NCBI RefSeq assembly: GCF_001570585.1
Contig: NZ_BBXF01000001.1
Coordinates: forward strand, 124,001-188,000
Direction: 5' to 3'
Length of the DNA: 64,000 nt
Source: Herbidospora daliensis
Lineage (GTDB): Bacteria > Actinomycetota > Actinomycetes > Streptosporangiales > Streptosporangiaceae
Positions 8,667 to 17,718 of the stretch are shown piece by piece. The notes beneath the pieces were generated by a model. The model searched no databases. It was not told the origin of the DNA and was given only the letters and a program-made list of their open reading frames with translations. The stretch's first letter is position 1. Each line of letters opens with the position of its first letter. A program made the position numbers and the translations under genes.

Positions 8667-9500
8667 ATGTTCCCCATCGGCGTCAACACCTGGGTCTGGG
8701 TGTCGCCGCTGACCGACGGCGACCTGGCGGCGCTCGCGCCCCGGGTCGCCGGCTGGGGGTTCGACGTGATCGAGCTCCCCGTCGAGAACCCCGGCGACTG
8801 GGACGCCGGCCGGGCCGCCGACGTGCTGGCCGAACACGGCCTGGGCGCGTCGGTGGCGCTGGTGATGCCGCCGGGCCGCGAGCTCGTGGCCGCCTCGGCC
8901 GATGTGGTCCGCGCGACCCAGGACTACCTGCGGCACGTCGTCGACGTGGCCGTCAGGGTCGGGGCTCCGGCGATCGGCGGCCCCGCCTACTCGTCGGTCG
9001 GCCGCACGTGGTTGTTGTCGGCGCAGGAGCGCCGGGCCGCCTACGCGGAGCTGCGCGAGAACCTCGCGCCCGTCGTCGACTACGCCGCCGAACGCGGCGT
9101 GCGGGTCGGCGTCGAGGCGCTGAACCGGTACGAGACCAGTCTGGTCAACACGATCGAGCAGGCCCTGGAGGCCATCCCGGAGAACTGCGGGATCATGCTC
9201 GACTCGTACCACATGAACATCGAGGAGAAGAGTCCCGCCGAGGCGGTCCGCCTCGCCGGTGAGAGGGTCGCGCACATCCAGGTGTGCGGGACGGACAGGG
9301 GGGCGCCCGGAGACGACCACTTCGACTGGAAATCCTTCATCGAGGCGGTGACCGACATCGGCTACTCAGGACCGCTCGTGATCGAGTCGTTCACCGCGGA
9401 GAACCGCACGATCGCCACGGCCGCCTCCATCTGGCGGCCACTGGCCCGGAGCCAGGACGCCCTGGCAACCGACGGGCTCACGTTCCTCCGGGCCCTGTGA
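8667..9500 (+). CDS. Sugar epimerase/isomerase, D-tagatose 3-epimerase-like (277 aa)
   Basis: Xylose-isomerase-like TIM-barrel enzyme that should interconvert ketoses or related keto-sugars in the cytoplasm with a divalent metal. The four metal-ligand regions of the tagatose/psicose 3-epimerase family can be picked out: VEALNRYETSLVNT (Glu), MLDSYHMNIEE (Asp, with His nearby), AHIQVCGTDRGAPGDDHFDW (His, and substrate contacts) and LVIESFT (Glu). It starts directly after the binding-protein stop (TAGATG) and completes an operon of ATPase, two permeases, receptor and enzyme. The exact sugar is unknown. Confidence 0.85.
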   Translation: MFPIGVNTWVWVSPLTDGDLAALAPRVAGWGFDVIELPVENPGDWDAGRAADVLAEHGLGASVALVMPPGRELVAASADVVRATQDYLRHVVDVAVRVGAPAIGGPAYSSVGRTWLLSAQERRAAYAELRENLAPVVDYAAERGVRVGVEALNRYETSLVNTIEQALEAIPENCGIMLDSYHMNIEEKSPAEAVRLAGERVAHIQVCGTDRGAPGDDHFDWKSFIEAVTDIGYSGPLVIESFTAENRTIATAASIWRPLARSQDALATDGLTFLRAL

Positions 9501-9528
9501 ACCATCCCGCACCCTCCCAGGGAGCGCC

Positions 9529-12500
9529 ATGCGCAGGTACTTCACCATCCTCCTGACCCCCCTATTGCTTTTGTTAGCGCTACCAGCCCCGGCCGCGGCG
9601 GCGCCCAACTTCCGGGCGCTGCTGTTCACCGAGACCGCGGGCTACGTGCACGACTCGATCTCCGCGGGCGTCACGATGGTCAACAACATGGCGGCCGCGA
9701 ACAACTTCGAGGTCGTCCAGAGCAACAACTCCAGCTCGTTCACCACGTCCAACCTGGCCACCTTCGACGTGATCATCATGCTGCAGAACTCCGGCATGGT
9801 CTGGGACAACGACTCCCAGCGCCAGGCCCTGCAGAGCTGGGTCGAGGCCGGCGGCGGCATCGTGGCCATCCACAACGCCACCGACATGGGGATCGAGTCG
9901 TCCTTCCCCTACTGGGACAACCTGATCCAGGCCGGCGCGCACATGCCGGCCCACTCCAACATCGTGCAGGGCACCGCCAAGGTGGCCGACGACGTCCACC
10001 CCTCCACGTCCGGGTTGCCTGACCGCTGGACGCGGACGGAAGAGTGGTACAACTTCGACCGCAGCATCCGCGGCGACGCCCACATCCTGGTGACGGCCGA
10101 CGAGACCACCTACTCCCCCGGCGGCAGCGCCATGGGGCACGACCACCCGATCTCGTGGTGCCGTGAGGTCGGCACGGCCAAGGTCTGGGCGACCGCCATG
10201 GGGCACACCGCCTCGACCTACAGCGAGGCCTACTTCCAGCAGCACGTGCTGGGCGGCATCCGCTGGGCCGGCGGCGAACTGCCCGGCGACTGCGGCGGCA
10301 CCGTCTGGAACCGTTTCCAGAAGGTGACCCTCGACTCGGCCCCCAACCAGCCGATGGAACTCGACATCGCGCCCGACAAGACGGTCTTCTACATCAGCCG
10401 GGCCGGGCAGCTCAAGACGATCGCCCCGTCGAACGGCGCGATCACGACCGCGCACACCCTCAGCGTCTACACCGGCGGTGAGGACGGCCTGGTCGGCATG
10501 GCCCTCGACCCGAGCTTCGCGTCGAACCGGTATATCTACCTCTACTACTCGCCGAGCGGCAGCCAGTCGATCGTGCGGGTGTCGAGGTTCACCTACACCG
10601 CCGCGAACGCGCCCAACGCGCTGAGCAACGAGCAGGTGCTGCTCACCATCCCGGCCGAGCGCATCGACGAGCCGGGCCACACGGGCGGTTACCTGACGTT
10701 CGGTCCGGGCGGCAACCTGTACATCGGCGTCGGCGACGACGTGAACCCGAACGCCTCGTCCGGCTACGCGCCGATCGACGAGCGCTCGGGCCGCGCCCAC
10801 TTCGACGCGCAGCGCACCGCGGCCAACACCAACGACCTGCGCGGCAAGATCCTGCGTATCCACCCCGAGTCCAACGGGACGTACACGATCCCGAGCGGCA
10901 ACATGTTCGCGCCGGGCACCTCGCAGACCCGGCCGGAGATCTACGCCATGGGCTTCCGGAACCCGTTCCGGTTCTCGGTGAACAAGGAGAACGGCTGGAT
11001 CTCGATGGCCGACTACGGCCCCGACGCGGGTTCGGCCAACTCCAGCCGCGGCCCGGCCGGCATCGTCGAGTACAACCTGATCAAGTCGCCCGGCTTCTAC
11101 GGCTGGCCGTACTGCATCGGCAACAACACCCCGTACAATGACTTCAACTTCTCCACCAACCAGTCGGGCGCGCAGTTCAACTGCTCGTCGCCGACCAACA
11201 CCTCGCCCAACAACACCGGCCTCCAGACGCTCCCGGCCGTGCGCGCGGCGAACGTCTGGTACTCCTACAGCGGCAACACCGCCTGGCCCGAGATGGGCAA
11301 CACCGGCGGCGCGGCCCCGATGGGCGGCCCGTTCTACCACTTCGACCCGAACAACACCTCGGAGACCAAGTTCCCGCGGTACTTCGACGACACTCCGTTC
11401 TTCTACGAGTGGAGCCGGAACTACCTCGCCGAGATGCGTCTCGACAACTCGGGCAACCTGCTGAAGGTCAACCGGTTCCTGTCGTCGATGCAGTTCCGGT
11501 CGCCGATGGACATGAAGTTCGGCCCCGACGGCGCGATGTACATGATCGACTGGGGTAGCGGCTTCGGCGGCACCAACACCGACGACGGCGTCTACCGCAT
11601 CGACTACATCAACGGCTCCCGGGCTCCGATCGCGAAGGCGTCCGGTACGCCGACCTCCGGTCAGGCGCCGCTGGCGGTGCAGTTCTCCTCGTCGGGCTCG
11701 GCCGACCCCGACGGTGACGCGATCACCTACGCGTGGGACTTCACCGACAACGGCTCGGTCGACTCGACGTCGGCCAACCCGAGCTTCACCTACAGCTCCA
11801 ACGGCAACTACACCGCGCGCCTGACGGTCCGGGACGCCGGCGGCAAGACCGGCACTGCCACCGTGCCGATCGTCGTGGGCAACACGGCGCCGACCCTCCA
11901 ATTCAGCGCGCCACCGAACGGCGGCGCGTTCGACTTCGGGAACACGATCTCGTACACGATCACCGGCAGCGACCCCGAGGACGGGGCCATCGACTGCTCG
12001 CGGGTGCAGGTCATCGTCGCCCTGGGGCACGACACGCACAGCCACGACGTCGACCAGCGCACCGGCTGTTCGGCGACCATCACGACCCAGCAGTCGGGGC
12101 ACGATCCCACGCAGAACGTGTTCTACGTGCTCTCGGCCACCTACACCGACAGCGGCGGCCTGAGCAAGGGCGCGGAGCTGATCCTCCAGCCCAAGCTGAA
12201 GCAGGCCGAGCACTTCGCGAACTCCTCCGGGGTCCGCGTCGTGGCCGACTCGACGGCCCAGGACGGCAACCGGGTCGGCGACATCTCCAACAACGACTGG
12301 ATCTCGTTCTCGCCCATGGCGACCCAGGGGGTGACCGGCATCTCCTACCGGGTGTCCTCGATCTCCACGGGCGGTTCGATCGAACTGCGGGCGGGCTCGC
12401 CGACCGGAACTCTGCTCTCGACCACCTCGGTGCCCTCGACGGGAGGCTGGACCACCTACGCCTCGACGGCCGTCAGCAGCGTGACAGGGGTGAGCGGCAG

Positions 12501-13032
12501 CCAGACGTTCTACCTGGTGTTCAAGCACTCGACGGCCAACCAGTTCGACCTCGACTCCTTCACCCTCCAGGGTCAGGGCGTCGGCAGCGGGTCCCCGAAC
12601 ACGGGACCGGTCGCGGGCGGCGTCTACCAGATCGTCAACGTCGGTTCCGGCAAGGCGGTCGACATCGAGAGCCAGTCGACGGCCGACGGCGCCAGGGCGG
12701 TCCAGTGGACGGTCGGCAGCGGGAACAACCAGCGGTTCCAGTTCGTGAACGCGGGCAACGGCGCGTTCCGGCTCCAGGCGGTGCACTCCAGCAAGTGCAT
12801 CGACGTGTCGGGCGCCTCGACCGCCACGGGCGGGGTGCTGGTGCAGTGGACCTGTCACACGAACGCGAACCAGTCCTACGTGTTCACCGCACAAGGGTCG
12901 AACTATCGCATTCAGGCGGGGCACAGCAACCTGTGCATCGAAGTCCCCGACAGCGCCAACCTGTCGCAGCTCCGGCAGAACACCTGTTCCTCGTCCAGCA
13001 ACCAGCAGTGGTCGCTGACGCGGATCAGCTAG
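9529..13032 (+). CDS. Secreted ThuA / sugar-dehydrogenase / PKD / CBM6 / ricin-lectin protein (1167 aa)
   Basis: Exported multidomain carbohydrate protein. A signal peptide (about 1-25, ending APAAAA) is followed by a ThuA-like domain (about 29-250; LLFTETAGYVHDSI, GGGIVAIHNATD, MGHDHPISWC). Next comes a soluble PQQ-type glucose/sorbosone dehydrogenase beta-propeller (about 265-690; DGLVGMALDPSF, GHTGGYLTFGPGGNLYIGVGD, LRGKILRI, MGFRNPFRFSV), a PKD domain (about 700-785; YAWDFTDNGSVDSTS), an Ig-like region, a CBM6-like domain (about 885-1015) and a ricin-type beta-trefoil (about 1030-1167, with QxW-like repeats). GGGAG precedes the ATG. It probably acts on polysaccharide-bound or free sugars outside the cell; whether PQQ is bound is not shown. 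Confidence 0.88.
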   Translation: MRRYFTILLTPLLLLLALPAPAAAAPNFRALLFTETAGYVHDSISAGVTMVNNMAAANNFEVVQSNNSSSFTTSNLATFDVIIMLQNSGMVWDNDSQRQALQSWVEAGGGIVAIHNATDMGIESSFPYWDNLIQAGAHMPAHSNIVQGTAKVADDVHPSTSGLPDRWTRTEEWYNFDRSIRGDAHILVTADETTYSPGGSAMGHDHPISWCREVGTAKVWATAMGHTASTYSEAYFQQHVLGGIRWAGGELPGDCGGTVWNRFQKVTLDSAPNQPMELDIAPDKTVFYISRAGQLKTIAPSNGAITTAHTLSVYTGGEDGLVGMALDPSFASNRYIYLYYSPSGSQSIVRVSRFTYTAANAPNALSNEQVLLTIPAERIDEPGHTGGYLTFGPGGNLYIGVGDDVNPNASSGYAPIDERSGRAHFDAQRTAANTNDLRGKILRIHPESNGTYTIPSGNMFAPGTSQTRPEIYAMGFRNPFRFSVNKENGWISMADYGPDAGSANSSRGPAGIVEYNLIKSPGFYGWPYCIGNNTPYNDFNFSTNQSGAQFNCSSPTNTSPNNTGLQTLPAVRAANVWYSYSGNTAWPEMGNTGGAAPMGGPFYHFDPNNTSETKFPRYFDDTPFFYEWSRNYLAEMRLDNSGNLLKVNRFLSSMQFRSPMDMKFGPDGAMYMIDWGSGFGGTNTDDGVYRIDYINGSRAPIAKASGTPTSGQAPLAVQFSSSGSADPDGDAITYAWDFTDNGSVDSTSANPSFTYSSNGNYTARLTVRDAGGKTGTATVPIVVGNTAPTLQFSAPPNGGAFDFGNTISYTITGSDPEDGAIDCSRVQVIVALGHDTHSHDVDQRTGCSATITTQQSGHDPTQNVFYVLSATYTDSGGLSKGAELILQPKLKQAEHFANSSGVRVVADSTAQDGNRVGDISNNDWISFSPMATQGVTGISYRVSSISTGGSIELRAGSPTGTLLSTTSVPSTGGWTTYASTAVSSVTGVSGSQTFYLVFKHSTANQFDLDSFTLQGQGVGSGSPNTGPVAGGVYQIVNVGSGKAVDIESQSTADGARAVQWTVGSGNNQRFQFVNAGNGAFRLQAVHSSKCIDVSGASTATGGVLVQWTCHTNANQSYVFTAQGSNYRIQAGHSNLCIEVPDSANLSQLRQNTCSSSSNQQWSLTRIS

Positions 13033-13041
13033 CGTGACCGG

Positions 13042-13073
13042 CCGGCCCCCGGAGCTCGTCCGGGGGCCGGTTC
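13042..13073. terminator. Bidirectional hairpin between convergent genes
   Basis: Perfect 12-bp stem CCGGCCCCCGGA (13042-13053), loop GCTCG, TCCGGGGGCCGG (13059-13070), centred between the ends of the ThuA-fusion gene and rhaS. There is no strong T-run, as is common for actinobacterial terminators. Confidence 0.75.
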
Positions 13074-13080
13074 CCGGCTG

Positions 13081-14148
13081 TCAGAAGTCGAAGTCGTCGA
13101 TGTTGCCGGCGTCGAACACGGTCGGCTTGCCCAGCAGGACCTCGCCGCCCGCGCCCACCGTGTACTCGCCGAGCTTGCCCGCCTTGAACCTCTCCCCCTC
13201 GGCCCCCGTGATCTGCCCGGAGGCCAGCGCGGCGGCGGCGTAGCCGGCCAGGTAGCCGAGGTCGCCGGGGTTCCACAACTCGAAGCCCTCGATGGTGCCG
13301 TCCTTGACGAAGGCGCGCAGCTGGTTGGGGGTGCCCAGGCCGGTGAGCCGGACCTTCCCCTTGAAGTCGGAGTCGGACAGGTAGCGCGCGGCGGCGGCGA
13401 TGCCGACGGTGGTCGGGGAGATGATGCCGGCCAGGTCGGGGTAGCTGCGCAGCAGGCCCTGGGTCTCGGTGAACGACTTCTGGTCGTCGTCGTTGCCGTA
13501 GGCGACCTTCACCAGCTCCATGTCCTTGTACTCGGGCTTGGTCAGCTCGTCCTTCATGAACTCGATCCAGGTGTTCTGGTTGGTCGCGTTCGGGGTGGCC
13601 GACAGGACGGCGATCTTGCCCTTGTGGCCGATCTGATCGGCGAGCAGCTGGACCTGGGTGCGGCCGAGGTCTTCCGCGCTGGCCTGGTTGACGAAGACGT
13701 GCCGGCCGTCGGGGGCGGTGTCGGAGTCGTAGGAGACCACCTTGATGCCCGCCGCCATGGCCTGCTTGAGCGCCGGGACGACCGCGTTGGGGTCGTTGGC
13801 GGAGATGACGATGGCGTCCTGCCGCTGCTGGATCAGCGTGTTGATGTAGGAGACCTGCGACGACGCGCTCGCCTCCGACGGGCCGACCTCCTTGCCCTCG
13901 CCGCCGAACTCCTTGGTGGCCGCGACGCCGTCGCGGTCGGCGATGGTGAAGTAGGGGTTGTTGACCTGCTTGGGCAGGAAGGCGATCTTCAGGCCGGGTT
14001 TGATCGGGGCGTTCGGGTCGGCGGCGGCGGGGGCCGACGACGTCGCCGGCGCCGCGCCGCGCTCGGCGGCCACGTCGGACCTGGTCGTGCCGCCGCAGGC
14101 CGTGGCCAGCAGCGCGAGCCCCGCCAGGAGGGCGATCGGACGCTTCAT
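13081..14148 (-). CDS. rhaS: Rhamnose-type ABC transporter substrate-binding lipoprotein RhaS (355 aa)
   Basis: Extracellular sugar receptor. Lipoprotein signal with the modified Cys at residue 18 (LLATAC), a Pro/Ala tether, then a type-I binding fold. The segments PTTVGIAAAARYLSDS and RLTGLGTPNQLRAFVKDG...FELWNPGDLGYLAGYAA are characteristic of the RhaS group, so L-rhamnose is the likely ligand. Its ATG overlaps the stop of the upstream permease gene by 4 bases; it is the last gene of a four-gene operon read from 17570. Ligand assignment rests on remembered family patterns, not on binding-site analysis. Confidence 0.85.
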   Translation of the reverse strand: MKRPIALLAGLALLATACGGTTRSDVAAERGAAPATSSAPAAADPNAPIKPGLKIAFLPKQVNNPYFTIADRDGVAATKEFGGEGKEVGPSEASASSQVSYINTLIQQRQDAIVISANDPNAVVPALKQAMAAGIKVVSYDSDTAPDGRHVFVNQASAEDLGRTQVQLLADQIGHKGKIAVLSATPNATNQNTWIEFMKDELTKPEYKDMELVKVAYGNDDDQKSFTETQGLLRSYPDLAGIISPTTVGIAAAARYLSDSDFKGKVRLTGLGTPNQLRAFVKDGTIEGFELWNPGDLGYLAGYAAAALASGQITGAEGERFKAGKLGEYTVGAGGEVLLGKPTVFDAGNIDDFDF

Positions 14149-15086
14149 TGGACCGGTTTCCTTTCCAGACGGACTTTCAGGTTCGGTGCGAGCACCGAGG
14201 CGACGAGCAGCACGCCCGTCACGACGTTGAGGACCTCGTTGGCGACGTCGGCGAGGATGAGCGCGTTGCGGACGACGGCCAGCAGCAGCACGGCCGCGAC
14301 CACGCCCGCGAGGGTGCCGCGTCCACCGAAGATCGACACCCCGCCCAGCAGGACGGCGGCCACGACGGCCAGTTCCAGCCCGACGCCGTTGTCGGCGCGG
14401 GCGCTGGCGTACCGGAAGGTGAACACGAGCGAGGCCAGGCCGGCCATCGCCCCGGACGCGACGAACAGCCAGAACTTGATGCGCCTGACCCGGATCCCGG
14501 CGAAGTAGGCGGCCTCCTCGTTGGCGCCCAGCGCGGTGATCGCCCGGCCGAGGCCGGTCGCGTGCAGCAGGATCCCGGCGGCGACGGCGAGCACCGCGAC
14601 CAGCAGGGTCATGAGCGGGATCGGCCCGATGGCCTGGGTGGCCAGGCTCGTGTACGCGGGCGGCAGGTCGGCCACCGCCTGGTCGCCGAGGACGACGTAG
14701 GCCAGCCCCCGGTAGAGGGCGAAGGTGCCGATGGTGACGGCCAGCGAGGGCAGCCCGAGCCGGGTGACGAGGAGCCCGTTCAGCGCGCCCGCGAGCGCGC
14801 CGGTGACGAGGCAGATCGGCATGATCGTCTCGATGGGGAGGCCGGCGGTCCAGAGCCGCCCGAGCACCGCGCAGCAGAGCCCCAGCGTGGACGCGACCGA
14901 AAGGTCGATCTCGGCGGCGACGACCACCAGGGTCATCGTCAGCGCCATGAGGGCGATCTCGGTGACGTCCAGGAGCAGGAAGGCGACGTTGGAGCCGTTG
15001 GCGAAGCCGTCGACGCCGAACGAGGCGGCGACGGTGGCGGCGGCGAGCAGGGCGACGACGAGGGTCTCCCAGCGGTCAGCGCGCAT
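14145..15086 (-). CDS. Rhamnose-type ABC transporter permease (RhaQ/RhaP type), 313 aa
   Basis: Polytopic CUT2 permease. The hydrophobic N-terminus leads to LTMTLVVVAAEIDLSVASTLGLCCAVLG (family signature) and the loop GRAITALGANEEAAYFAGIRVRRIKFWLF, where the ATPase couples. It ends in GGVSIFGGRGTLAGVVAAVLLLAVVRNALILA. The ATG at 15086 lies 11 bases inside the upstream permease gene, giving strong translational coupling. With its partner it should form the heterodimeric pore for the sugar captured by RhaS. Confidence 0.9.
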   Translation of the reverse strand: MRADRWETLVVALLAAATVAASFGVDGFANGSNVAFLLLDVTEIALMALTMTLVVVAAEIDLSVASTLGLCCAVLGRLWTAGLPIETIMPICLVTGALAGALNGLLVTRLGLPSLAVTIGTFALYRGLAYVVLGDQAVADLPPAYTSLATQAIGPIPLMTLLVAVLAVAAGILLHATGLGRAITALGANEEAAYFAGIRVRRIKFWLFVASGAMAGLASLVFTFRYASARADNGVGLELAVVAAVLLGGVSIFGGRGTLAGVVAAVLLLAVVRNALILADVANEVLNVVTGVLLVASVLAPNLKVRLERKPVQ

Positions 15087-16104
15087 CGCGGAGCCTCCGT
15101 CTCCTCAGGGCCCGCGCGACCCGCAGCGCGAGCAGGCGGTCGAGCATGATGGCGGCCAGGATCAGCGCGCCGTTGACGGCGGTCTGCGCGAGCGCGTCGA
15201 CCCGCAGGACGGCCAGGGCGCTGGTGATGCCCGACAGCAGCAGCGCGCCGAGCGCGGCGCCGTAGACGGTGCCCGACCCGCCGAAGATGGCGACCCCGCC
15301 GACGACCACGGCGGCGATGACGTCGAGTTCCTTGCCGGTGGCGACCGTGGCGTCGACGGTGCCGAACCGGGCCGCCCACATGACCCCGGCGAGCCCGGCC
15401 AGCGCCCCGCAGGCCGTGAACGCCGACACGACGCGCCGGCGCACCGGGATGCCGGCCAGCACGGCGGCCTCGGGGCTGGAGCCGATGGCGTAGAGCTCGC
15501 GGCCCTGCGGCAGGTTGCGCAGCGCCCACCCGGCGGCGAGCAGCACCGTGAGCGCGACCAGCACCGGCAGCGGCACGCCGAGCACGTCGGCCGAGCCGAG
15601 GCGCAGGAATCCCGGCGGCAGGTCGGCGGCGTTGACCTGGCGGCCGCCCGCCCAGGCGTGGTCGACGCCCCTGACGGCGTAGAGGGTGCCGAGGGTGGCG
15701 ACCAGCGCGGGGACCCGGGCGACCCCGACGAGCAGGCCGTTGACCACGCCGCACGCCGCGCCGAGGAGCACGCACCCGGCGACGACCAGCGGGATCGGCA
15801 CCCCGGGGTGGTCGGCCAGGACCAGCGCGCCCCCGAAGGCGCTGATCCCGACGACCGAGCTGACCGACAGGTCGACGTTCCGGGTGACGACCACGAGCGT
15901 CTGGCCGACGGCGAGGGTGGCGATGACGGCCGAGTTGAGCAGGATGTCGCGCAGCCCCGACGGGGAGAGGAAGGCGGGGTTGACGGCCCCGGTGACGCCG
16001 AACAGCACGACCAGCGCGACGACGATGCCGAGTTCCCTGACCCGGGCGACGCGCTCGGCGAGGCCGCCGGAGGTCGCGGCGGTCGCGGCGGTCGCGGCGG
16101 TCAC
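15076..16104 (-). CDS. Rhamnose-type ABC transporter permease, second subunit, 342 aa
   Basis: CUT2 permease with a GTG start at 16104, chosen because it overlaps the ATPase stop by 4 bases (GTGA); the open frame continues upstream but only inside the ATPase gene. The N-terminus has a short repetitive Thr/Ala run (TAATAATAAT). Then come membrane segments, [22 protein letters not shown] (signature), [21 protein letters not shown] (coupling loop) and [22 protein letters not shown]. It pairs with the following permease. The Arg-rich C-terminal tail ([17 protein letters not shown]) is cytoplasmic by the positive-inside rule. Confidence 0.9.
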   Translation of the reverse strand: MTAATAATAATSGGLAERVARVRELGIVVALVVLFGVTGAVNPAFLSPSGLRDILLNSAVIATLAVGQTLVVVTRNVDLSVSSVVGISAFGGALVLADHPGVPIPLVVAGCVLLGAACGVVNGLLVGVARVPALVATLGTLYAVRGVDHAWAGGRQVNAADLPPGFLRLGSADVLGVPLPVLVALTVLLAAGWALRNLPQGRELYAIGSSPEAAVLAGIPVRRRVVSAFTACGALAGLAGVMWAARFGTVDATVATGKELDVIAAVVVGGVAIFGGSGTVYGAALGALLLSGITSALAVLRVDALAQTAVNGALILAAIMLDRLLALRVARALRRRRLRDAR

Positions 16105-17570
16105 GCGGGCCTCCCGGTCGCGGCGGCCACCACACGTTCCTCCGACGCCTCCGCGCGAGGCAGGTCGGCGACGAGCCGTCCCTCGTGCATGACGAGCACC
16201 CGGTCGGCCATGCCGAGCACCTCGGGCAGCTCCGAGGAGATCATCAGGACCGCCAGGCCCTCGGCCGCCAGTTCCGACAGCAGGCGGTGGACCTCGGCCT
16301 TGGTGCCGACGTCGATGCCGCGGGTGGGTTCGTCGACGATCAGCACGCGGGGCCGGCGGGCCAGCCACTTGGCCAGCACCACCTTCTGCTGGTTGCCGCC
16401 CGACAGGACCGTGACGGCGTCGGTGAGGCCGGCGTACTTCACCTGGAGGCGGATCGCCCAGTCGGCCGCGCGGGCGCGTTCGGCGGCGCGGGAGAGCAGG
16501 CCCCATCTCAGGTTCGTCAGGCCGATGTTGCGCTCGATCGACAGGTCCATCACGAGGCCCTGCTGCCGCCGGTCCTCCGGGACCAGCGCCACCCCGGCGG
16601 CCATGGCCTCGGTGGGGCTGCCGCCGCGTAATCGGCGTCCGCCGACGTGGACGGAGCCGGCGTCCCGGCGGTCGACGCCGAACACCGCGCGGGCGACCTC
16701 GCTGCGGCCCGCGCCGACCAGCCCGGCCAGCGCGGCGATCTCGCCCGCGCGGACCTCGAAGGAGACGTCGGTGAAGACGCCCTCGCGGGTCAGCCGCTCG
16801 ACCTTCAGCGCCACCTCGCCGGGTGCGGCGGGCTGTTTCGGGAACAGCGCCGCCAGGTCGCGGCCGACCATGCGCCGGACCAGGTCGTCGGGGGTGAGGT
16901 CGGCGAGCAGGTCGGTGGCGACGACGGCGCCGTCCCGCAGGGTCGTCACCCGGCGGCACAACGCGAACATCTCGTCGAGGCGGTGCGACACGAACAGCAC
17001 CGCGCACCCCTGGTCGCGCAGCGAGCGGGCCACCCCGAACAGGCGCGCCACCTCGGGGCCCGAGAGGGCGGCGGTCGGTTCGTCCATGACCAGGACGCGG
17101 GCGTCCCGCGACAGCGCCTTGGCGATCTCGACGAGCTGCTGGTCGGCGATCGACAGGCCGCGCGCGGGCCGGGCGGGGTCGAGGGGCACGCCGAGCCGGG
17201 CGAACAGGTCGAGGGCGCGGGTGCGCATCGCCCGCCGGTCGACGCGCCCGAACGAGCGGCGGGGATGGCGGCCCATGAAGATGTTCTCGGCGACCGACAG
17301 GTCGGGGAAGAGCGTGGGCTCTTGGTAGATGACGGCCACCCCGGCCGCCTGGGCGTCGGCGGGGCCGTGGAACTCGACCGGAGCGCCGTCGAGGAGCAGG
17401 GTGCCCCCGTCGGGGCGGTGCACCCCGGAGAGGATCTTGACGAGGGTCGACTTGCCCGCCCCGTTCTCCCCGGCCAGGGCGTGCGCCTCGCCGGGGGCCA
17501 GGTCGAGGGACACCTCGCGCAGGGCGCGGACGGCGCCGAAGGACTTGCTCACCTCCCGCAGCGCGAGCAT
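16101..17570 (-). CDS. rhaT: Rhamnose-type ABC transporter ATPase (RhaT type), 489 aa
   Basis: Double ATP-binding subunit. The first half has GENGAGKST (Walker A), [11 protein letters not shown] (signature) and [10 protein letters not shown] (Walker B). The second half has [31 protein letters not shown] and [12 protein letters not shown] start at the ATG at 17570 ([12 protein letters not shown]) because a GGGAGG Shine-Dalgarno lies about 5 bases upstream; the in-frame ATG at 17600 would place that sequence inside the gene. First gene of the rhaT-P-Q-S operon, divergent from a LacI regulator with a 148-base control region between them. The rhamnose assignment comes from the neighbouring RhaS. 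Confidence 0.88.
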   Translation of the reverse strand: MLALREVSKSFGAVRALREVSLDLAPGEAHALAGENGAGKSTLVKILSGVHRPDGGTLLLDGAPVEFHGPADAQAAGVAVIYQEPTLFPDLSVAENIFMGRHPRRSFGRVDRRAMRTRALDLFARLGVPLDPARPARGLSIADQQLVEIAKALSRDARVLVMDEPTAALSGPEVARLFGVARSLRDQGCAVLFVSHRLDEMFALCRRVTTLRDGAVVATDLLADLTPDDLVRRMVGRDLAALFPKQPAAPGEVALKVERLTREGVFTDVSFEVRAGEIAALAGLVGAGRSEVARAVFGVDRRDAGSVHVGGRRLRGGSPTEAMAAGVALVPEDRRQQGLVMDLSIERNIGLTNLRWGLLSRAAERARAADWAIRLQVKYAGLTDAVTVLSGGNQQKVVLAKWLARRPRVLIVDEPTRGIDVGTKAEVHRLLSELAAEGLAVLMISSELPEVLGMADRVLVMHEGRLVADLPRAEASEERVVAAATGRPA

Positions 17571-17587
17571 GCGACCTCCCGGTCCAG

Positions 17588-17716
17588 AAAAACGTTTCAA
17601 ATTTGACCGGACAGTAGATGAGCGTTACTGCGGCGTCAATAGCGGATTTCCGGGGTATTGCGCATAATAGAAGCGCTCACGTTGCCTCTTGGCGCTTATT
17701 ACGTTTTAATCAACGT
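17588..17716. promoter_or_regulatory. Divergent control region with LacI-type operator candidates
   Basis: Between the rha transporter operon and lacI. Site 1 is the palindrome AAACGTTT (17590-17597) within GAAAAACGTTTCAA, with the central CG typical of LacI-family operators, close to the rhaT start. Site 2 is the inverted repeat ACGTT-N6-AACGT (17701-17716), directly before the lacI ATG, where it would block self-expression. A wider repeat AAGCGC-N15-GCGCTT spans 17671-17697. A -10-like CATAAT lies at 17663-17668. Confidence 0.55.
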
Positions 17717-17718
17717 CC

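Noticed and set aside
9580-12924. Minus-strand open frame of 1114 codons opposite the ThuA fusion protein
   Set aside because: Shadow of a GC-rich gene; translation is Val/Arg/Gly-rich with no motif, whereas the plus strand encodes a signal peptide and clear domains.
14725-17328. Plus-strand open frame of 867 codons across the rha transporter operon
   Set aside because: Antisense to three genes with intact ABC transporter motifs; low-complexity translation.
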